Shown: one piece after another, positions 6,727 through 10,062 of the stretch
Position numbering within the stretch: position 1 is the first letter of the stretch
Layout of the letters: every line of letters begins with the position of its first letter
Origin: Planctomycetota bacterium
GTDB lineage: Bacteria > Planctomycetota > Brocadiia > SM23-32
Assembly (NCBI GenBank): GCA_018400625.1
Contig: JAGYMJ010000371.1
Coordinates: 1-10,062 of the forward strand
Direction: 5' to 3'
DNA: 10,062 nucleotides
Notes under the pieces: model-generated
Seen by the model: the letters and a program-made list of their open reading frames with translations, nothing else
What the model was told of the DNA's origin: nothing
Database searches by the model: none
Position numbers and translations under genes: made by a program

Positions 6727-8643
6727 TCATTTTTTTTCTACCGCATCCGTCGGACACACATCAAAGCAGCTTCCGCACTTGACACATTCTTGCACGTCGA
6801 TAAGGAAAGGTTCTCCAACCTTTCCTTCCTGATGGTCTTCTTCACTCGCCTTTGCCGGCGGTTTACCGGCTGTGCCGGCTATACAATCGACGGGGCATTC
6901 ATTCGCACAGCGTCCGCAGCATACACATTTTTCCTGGTCGATACTGAATTCGATAAGAGCGGAACAGACGCCGGCGGGACATTTTTTATCCCGGATATGG
7001 GCCTCGTATTCGTCACGAAAAAAACGTAGGGTGGACAGGACCGGATTCGGGGCTGAAGAACCCAGTTTACATAAAGATGTTTCCCTTACCAACTCAGCAA
7101 TTTCTTCAAGTTTACCCAATTCATCTTCGCCGGCTTTCCCACGGCATATCCTGTCAAGGATCATGAACATCTGTTCGGTTCCGTCCCGGCATGGGGTGCA
7201 TTTCCCGCAGGACTCTGTACGGAGGAAGTCGAGAAAATAACGCGCGACATCGACCATACAGCTACTTTCATCCATAACGATCATTCCGCCGGAGCCCATC
7301 ATGGACCCCACTTCAATCAGGCTGTCAAAATCAACTTTCATATCCAGGTGATCGGCCGGGATGCACCCACCGCTCGGGCCGCCCGTCTGAACGGCTTTGA
7401 ACCCGTGATTCCCGGCCATACCACCGCCTATATCCTCAATTATTTCGCGGAGCGTTATCCCCATCGGAACCTCGATCAGTCCGGTATTTTTTATTGCCCC
7501 CACCAAACTGAAGACTTTAGTGCCTTTCGAACCTTCCGATCCGATGGACGCGAACCACCTGGAACCACGCTTGATTATTTCAGGCACATTGGCCCATGTT
7601 TCAACGTTATTGAGTACGGTCGGTCTGCCCCAAAGTCCGCTTTCCGTAGTATGGATATGCTTCGCCCCGGGTTCCCCGACACGTCCTTCAATTGAAGCAG
7701 TCAATGCCGTTGATTCACCGCAGACGAAGGCCCCCCCTCCGCGTGCGACATTGATTTCAAAATCACGCCCACTCCCCAAAATGTCATGTCCCAACAAACC
7801 GTAATCACGTGCCTGCTCAAGTGCACATTGCAGTGTGTTCAGGGCAAGCGGATATTCTTTTCTGATGTATATGTAGCCCTCTTCCGCCCCCACAGCATAG
7901 GCGCCAATGACCATGCCTTCGATCACGGTGTGGGGGTTGGCCTCCATTATTGAACGGTCCATAAAAGCTCCCGGGTCGCCTTCATCGGCGTTACATATCA
8001 CAAATTTCCCGTCTTCTGTTTCAACAGCACGGCAAGACTCCCACTTACGGCCGGTGGGAAACCCACCTCCCCCCCGTCCTCTCAATCCCGAAGCGCTGAT
8101 CTCTGAGACGACGTCTTCGGGCGGATATTTATACAGGACCTCTGCAAGAGACTGATATCCACCTTCCCTTATGTAATCCTCAATCATATGCGGATCGACG
8201 ATACCGTTAAGTCCGAGCACGATTCTCTCCTGCCTGCCGTAAAAAGGAACCTCGCTCTGACATCTGCAAGTTTTCCCGCCGGTTTTGTACAATAAACGAT
8301 CTACAGGCTGAGATCCGATAACACTTTTTTCGATTATTTCCGTAGCATCTTCCGGAGAAACTTTAGGATAGAAAATATCGTCGGGCGTTAAAATGACAAG
8401 AGGACCCAGAGCACACAAACCATGACAGCCCGACCCCATAACAATCACCTCATCCTCCAGACCAAGTTCACCGACCGCTTCACGTATTGCCTCATAAACC
8501 TCGCCCGAACCCTCAGCCCTGCAACCGGTCCCAAGGCATACGCTGACCATCTTGCGACCTCCAGCTCTTTCTTTCAGACGGCCTGCAAGGCTATTCAACG
8601 CCTCGGGGGAACCAATTTTTTCTCTCGTCATACACAACGGCAT
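6727..8643 (-). CDS. nuoF: NuoF/HydB-like NAD(P)H-binding flavoprotein with fused [2Fe-2S] and two [4Fe-4S] domains
   Basis: 638 residues with the HydB/HndC architecture. The N-terminal thioredoxin-fold [2Fe-2S] domain has Cys36-x4-Cys41-x31-Cys73-x3-Cys77. The central NuoF core binds FMN and NAD(P)H: GLRGRGGGGFPTGRKW (187-202), NADEGDPGAFMDR (218-230) and GGGAFVCGESTAL (302-314). Its [4Fe-4S] cluster is held by Cys479, Cys482, Cys485 and Cys525. The C-terminal dicluster ferredoxin has Cys573/576/579/583 and Cys620/623/626/630, with a hydrophilic linker of 36 residues between them. The family oxidises or reduces NAD(P)(H) and, in HydABC-type complexes, takes part in flavin-based electron bifurcation with ferredoxin. 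Whether this one bifurcates cannot be read from sequence. ATG at 8643 is preferred over an internal ATG four codons later because AGAGG lies 9 nt upstream. Confidence 0.94.
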   Translation of the reverse strand: MPLCMTREKIGSPEALNSLAGRLKERAGGRKMVSVCLGTGCRAEGSGEVYEAIREAVGELGLEDEVIVMGSGCHGLCALGPLVILTPDDIFYPKVSPEDATEIIEKSVIGSQPVDRLLYKTGGKTCRCQSEVPFYGRQERIVLGLNGIVDPHMIEDYIREGGYQSLAEVLYKYPPEDVVSEISASGLRGRGGGGFPTGRKWESCRAVETEDGKFVICNADEGDPGAFMDRSIMEANPHTVIEGMVIGAYAVGAEEGYIYIRKEYPLALNTLQCALEQARDYGLLGHDILGSGRDFEINVARGGGAFVCGESTALTASIEGRVGEPGAKHIHTTESGLWGRPTVLNNVETWANVPEIIKRGSRWFASIGSEGSKGTKVFSLVGAIKNTGLIEVPMGITLREIIEDIGGGMAGNHGFKAVQTGGPSGGCIPADHLDMKVDFDSLIEVGSMMGSGGMIVMDESSCMVDVARYFLDFLRTESCGKCTPCRDGTEQMFMILDRICRGKAGEDELGKLEEIAELVRETSLCKLGSSAPNPVLSTLRFFRDEYEAHIRDKKCPAGVCSALIEFSIDQEKCVCCGRCANECPVDCIAGTAGKPPAKASEEDHQEGKVGEPFLIDVQECVKCGSCFDVCPTDAVEKK

Positions 8644-8652
8644 CTTTTTCTT

Positions 8653-8657
8653 CCTCT
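8653..8657 (-). promoter_or_regulatory. Shine-Dalgarno of nuoF-like gene, touching the nuoE stop
   Basis: Minus-strand AGAGG, 9 nt before the ATG at 8641-8643 and overlapping the last base of the upstream TGA (8657-8659). It decides the start in favour of this ATG and ties translation of the two subunits together. Confidence 0.6.
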
Positions 8658-9133
8658 CAAAAGCAGTCCTCTAAAATATCACTTATATCTTCGGGAGCAA
8701 GATTGCCATGAATGCGGCCGTCAACCGTTAATACCGGAGCCAATGAACAACAGCCGACACAACGCACTTCGCGCAGTGTAAACTTCATGTCATCGGTCGT
8801 CTCCTGACCTTCTTCAAGTCCCAAGTCCCGTTGTAAAGCATCGATAAGGCGCGGAGCGCCCTTAACATGGCAGGCCGTGCCGGTGCATACCGTAATGAGA
8901 TGTTCTCCACGCGGCTCGAGGCTGAACGCCGCATAAAAAGTAGCAACACGTAAGACTTCGGGAAGCGAAACATTCAGTTTCTCAGAGACGCGTTCGAGGG
9001 CCGGACGCGGCAGGTAATCATATTCTTCCTGAACATCCTGAAGTATATGTATGAGGTCACAGCGTTTGGCCCCGTAACTTTCTATCACGCCGTCAGTATG
9101 TTTTATGGCGTTTTCAGTCTCAGCAACCGTCAT
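8657..9133 (-). CDS. nuoE: NuoE/HydC-like [2Fe-2S] thioredoxin-fold subunit
   Basis: 158 residues, the standard size for the 24-kDa NuoE family. An N-terminal helical region (about 20-70, with LIHILQDVQEEYDYLP and VLRVATFYAAF) precedes the thioredoxin-like fold that ligates one [2Fe-2S] cluster through Cys83-x4-Cys88-x36-Cys125-x3-Cys129. In HoxEFU, HndABCD and HydABC complexes this subunit pairs with the NuoF-like flavoprotein, encoded here 13 nt downstream, and accepts electrons from its flavin. ATG at 9131-9133 is preceded by AGGGAG (9141-9146) at 7 nt spacing. A 53-nt spacer separates it from the CooF-like gene. There is no sign of other complex I subunits, so it belongs to a soluble diaphorase-type module rather than respiratory complex I. 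Confidence 0.94.
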   Translation of the reverse strand: MTVAETENAIKHTDGVIESYGAKRCDLIHILQDVQEEYDYLPRPALERVSEKLNVSLPEVLRVATFYAAFSLEPRGEHLITVCTGTACHVKGAPRLIDALQRDLGLEEGQETTDDMKFTLREVRCVGCCSLAPVLTVDGRIHGNLAPEDISDILEDCF

Positions 9134-9186
9134 ATTTCTACTCCCTAAAAACTGTTCACAATCAGCTCACAAATACACTCACTGTT

Positions 9187-9735
9187 TCAATCATCCTGTT
9201 TATCGTCGAAGACCCTGACCGTACGCTCGGCGGCTTTTTTACGCCTTTCAGAAGCCAAATCTTTTATTTTCCGCACGGCCCGGGCATTGGTCGGGCACCC
9301 TTTGACACACGCCGGCGGCTCGCCCTCTTCGATTATCCCCTCGCAAAGGTCACACTTAATCAGGCGATCTGAGCCGCTGTCCCATTCAACGGCGCCGAAG
9401 GGGCAGGCAAAGATGCAGGATTTACAGCCGATACACTTCTCGGCAACCGTCAGCGTACGTCCTGTCTCCTGGTCCTTATACAGTGCTCCGGAGGGGCAGA
9501 CCTCCACACAGGGAGCGTCCTCGCAATGCTGACACTGGAGCGGCACCGCCCTGCCTGCCGCGGCGATAACCTTCACACGCGGTATAAGGGGCAATTGGGC
9601 TATAAGGATCTCCGCTATATCTTTACTCTCGCTATGAGCCAAAGCACATTCTATCTCACAACCTTTACAAGCCAGGCATTTTCCCAGATCAACAACGATG
9701 GCTTCGCCTTCGGATTTTATCTGTTTCGGTTTCAT
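9187..9735 (-). CDS. cooF: CooF-like ferredoxin with four [4Fe-4S] clusters, CODH electron-transfer partner
   Basis: 182 residues from the chosen start. Sixteen cysteines form four [4Fe-4S] motifs: 20/23/26/30, 68/71/76/80, 101/104/107/111 and 128/131/143/147, the last with the longer x11 loop typical of CooF/HycB/DmsB-type proteins. There is no signal peptide or twin-arginine motif, so it is cytoplasmic. CooF proteins carry electrons between CODH and a partner enzyme. The gene directly follows the CODH catalytic subunit and precedes the NAD(P)H-linked trio, so I infer it bridges them. The start at 9735 (MKPKQIKSEG) is chosen because GGAG lies 7 nt upstream. A longer frame from 9798 would overlap the CODH gene and add 21 residues encoded by repeat-like sequence. 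The C-terminus is rich in Lys, Arg and Asp. Confidence 0.92.
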   Translation of the reverse strand: MKPKQIKSEGEAIVVDLGKCLACKGCEIECALAHSESKDIAEILIAQLPLIPRVKVIAAAGRAVPLQCQHCEDAPCVEVCPSGALYKDQETGRTLTVAEKCIGCKSCIFACPFGAVEWDSGSDRLIKCDLCEGIIEEGEPPACVKGCPTNARAVRKIKDLASERRKKAAERTVRVFDDKQDD

Positions 9736-9742
9736 GAATAAT

Positions 9743-9746
9743 CTCC
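9743..9746 (-). promoter_or_regulatory. Shine-Dalgarno deciding the cooF start
   Basis: Minus-strand GGAG, 7 nt before the ATG at 9733-9735. It supports the shorter CooF-like protein over the in-frame upstream ATG at 9796-9798, which has no such site and overlaps the end of the CODH gene. Confidence 0.65.
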
Positions 9747-9755
9747 AGGTTAGAT

Positions 9756-9806
9756 ATTGTGAATTACAAATCAGTTTTTCACATTCGTCATTGCTCATTC
9801 GTAATT
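9756..9806. repeat. degenerate period-7 array (ATTcgtN type) across the CODH stop codon
   Basis: Plus-strand reading shows ATTGTGA ATTACAA (9756-9769), a 13-nt interruption, then ATTCGTC ATTGCTC ATTCGTA ATT (9783-9806). The period is 7, but units vary at the last positions. The right part encodes the last residues of the CODH subunit (KITNEQ) and its stop. The unit differs from CAACGAA near acsC, but the length is the same, hinting that heptamer arrays recur in this genome. The array is degenerate and could be coincidental. Confidence 0.45.
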
Positions 9807-10062
9807 TTCACATCCCCCTTAGCCGGTTCTATCGGATCGTAGATCATCTCATCCAACCCGAGCGCTTCACGCTTGCTGTTGATATGTTCGATCATCTGAC
9901 GAGCACCTTTTACGGGATCAGGCTGAAACGCAAGTTTGCCCCCGAAGTCTTCTTCCATGCCTTTCAAGAGATAGTCCCTGACTTTTGGGGCTCCCATAAT
10001 GGGAAATGATTCCCCCAAACACGTATATATACCGCTTGACGCAACATAAAGGGCGATAGCGA
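9788..10062 (-). CDS. acsA: anaerobic CO dehydrogenase catalytic subunit, C-terminal fragment (runs off the right edge)
   Basis: Only the last 90 residues are in the window; the gene continues past base 10062 and its first complete codon here starts at 10060. The frame reads AIALYVASSGIYTCLGESFP, then GAPKVRDYLLKGMEEDFGGK and an EPDP-like QPDPVKGARQMIEHINSKREALGL block. This is the typical C-terminal end of CooS/AcsA, the Ni-Fe-S enzyme interconverting CO and CO2. The cluster ligands lie upstream and cannot be checked. With acsB, acsC and acsV downstream it is probably the ACS-associated form (AcsA, beta subunit of CODH/ACS) rather than a stand-alone CooS. A TTG inside the frame at 10018 is not the start, since the reading frame is open to the edge. 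The final residues are encoded by a degenerate heptamer repeat. Confidence 0.88.
   Translation of the reverse strand, partial: AIALYVASSGIYTCLGESFPIMGAPKVRDYLLKGMEEDFGGKLAFQPDPVKGARQMIEHINSKREALGLDEMIYDPIEPAKGDVKITNEQ

Noticed and set aside
5920..8643. Part of respiratory complex I or an [FeFe]-hydrogenase
   Set aside because: No membrane subunits, no molybdopterin-like NuoG body and no H-cluster motifs are encoded; the trio matches soluble diaphorase or bifurcating-core subunits.
9736..9798. Upstream in-frame start for the CooF-like protein
   Set aside because: The added 21 residues come from repeat-like intergenic sequence, overlap the CODH gene and lack a Shine-Dalgarno; GGAG 7 nt before 9735 supports the shorter form.

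Overview
The window holds a single block of co-directional genes, all on the minus strand and transcribed from right to left. They encode the carbonyl branch of the bacterial Wood-Ljungdahl (reductive acetyl-CoA) pathway plus an electron-transfer module. The source is therefore an anaerobic bacterium that makes or degrades acetyl-CoA through CO dehydrogenase/acetyl-CoA synthase (an acetogen or a syntrophic/sulfidogenic relative). The acetyl-CoA synthase is the full-length bacterial form (729 residues), not the shorter archaeal CdhC type. I cannot assign a phylum from sequence alone. Base composition is moderate, and short tandem heptamer arrays occur between genes.

In transcription order: (1) the C-terminal end of the CODH catalytic subunit (acsA/cooS), entering from the right edge and ending at 9788; (2) a CooF-like protein with four [4Fe-4S] clusters (9187-9735); (3) a NuoE/HydC-like [2Fe-2S] protein (8657-9133); (4) a NuoF/HydB-like flavoprotein with extra iron-sulfur domains (6727-8643); (5) a HoxU/NuoG-N-terminus-like iron-sulfur protein (5920-6699); (6) acetyl-CoA synthase acsB (3658-5847); (7) an unrecognised 50-residue small ORF (3411-3563) flanked by oppositely oriented heptamer arrays; (8) acsC, large subunit of the corrinoid iron-sulfur protein (1957-3300); (9) the RACE-type corrinoid activator acsV (94-1950). 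The leftmost 93 bases hold no assignable gene.

Together, CODH reduces CO2 to CO (or runs the reverse reaction), and ACS joins CO, CoA and the methyl group carried by the corrinoid protein into acetyl-CoA. RACE rescues the corrinoid by ATP-dependent reduction when Co(I) is accidentally oxidised. The NuoE/NuoF/HoxU-like trio lies between CODH-CooF and ACS. It resembles the flavin core of HydABC-type electron-bifurcating hydrogenases and HoxEFU diaphorases, but no hydrogenase domain is present in the window. I infer that it connects NAD(P)H to the CODH/ferredoxin electron pool. Genes for the corrinoid protein small subunit (acsD), the methyltransferase (acsE) and the nickel-insertion ATPase (cooC) are not in the window.

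No transposon, CRISPR array, tRNA or rRNA is visible, and no gene-free stretch exceeds about 110 bases. The most unusual points are the diaphorase trio inside the CODH/ACS operon, the small ORF between acsB and acsC, and the inverted heptamer arrays that could fold the transcript around it.
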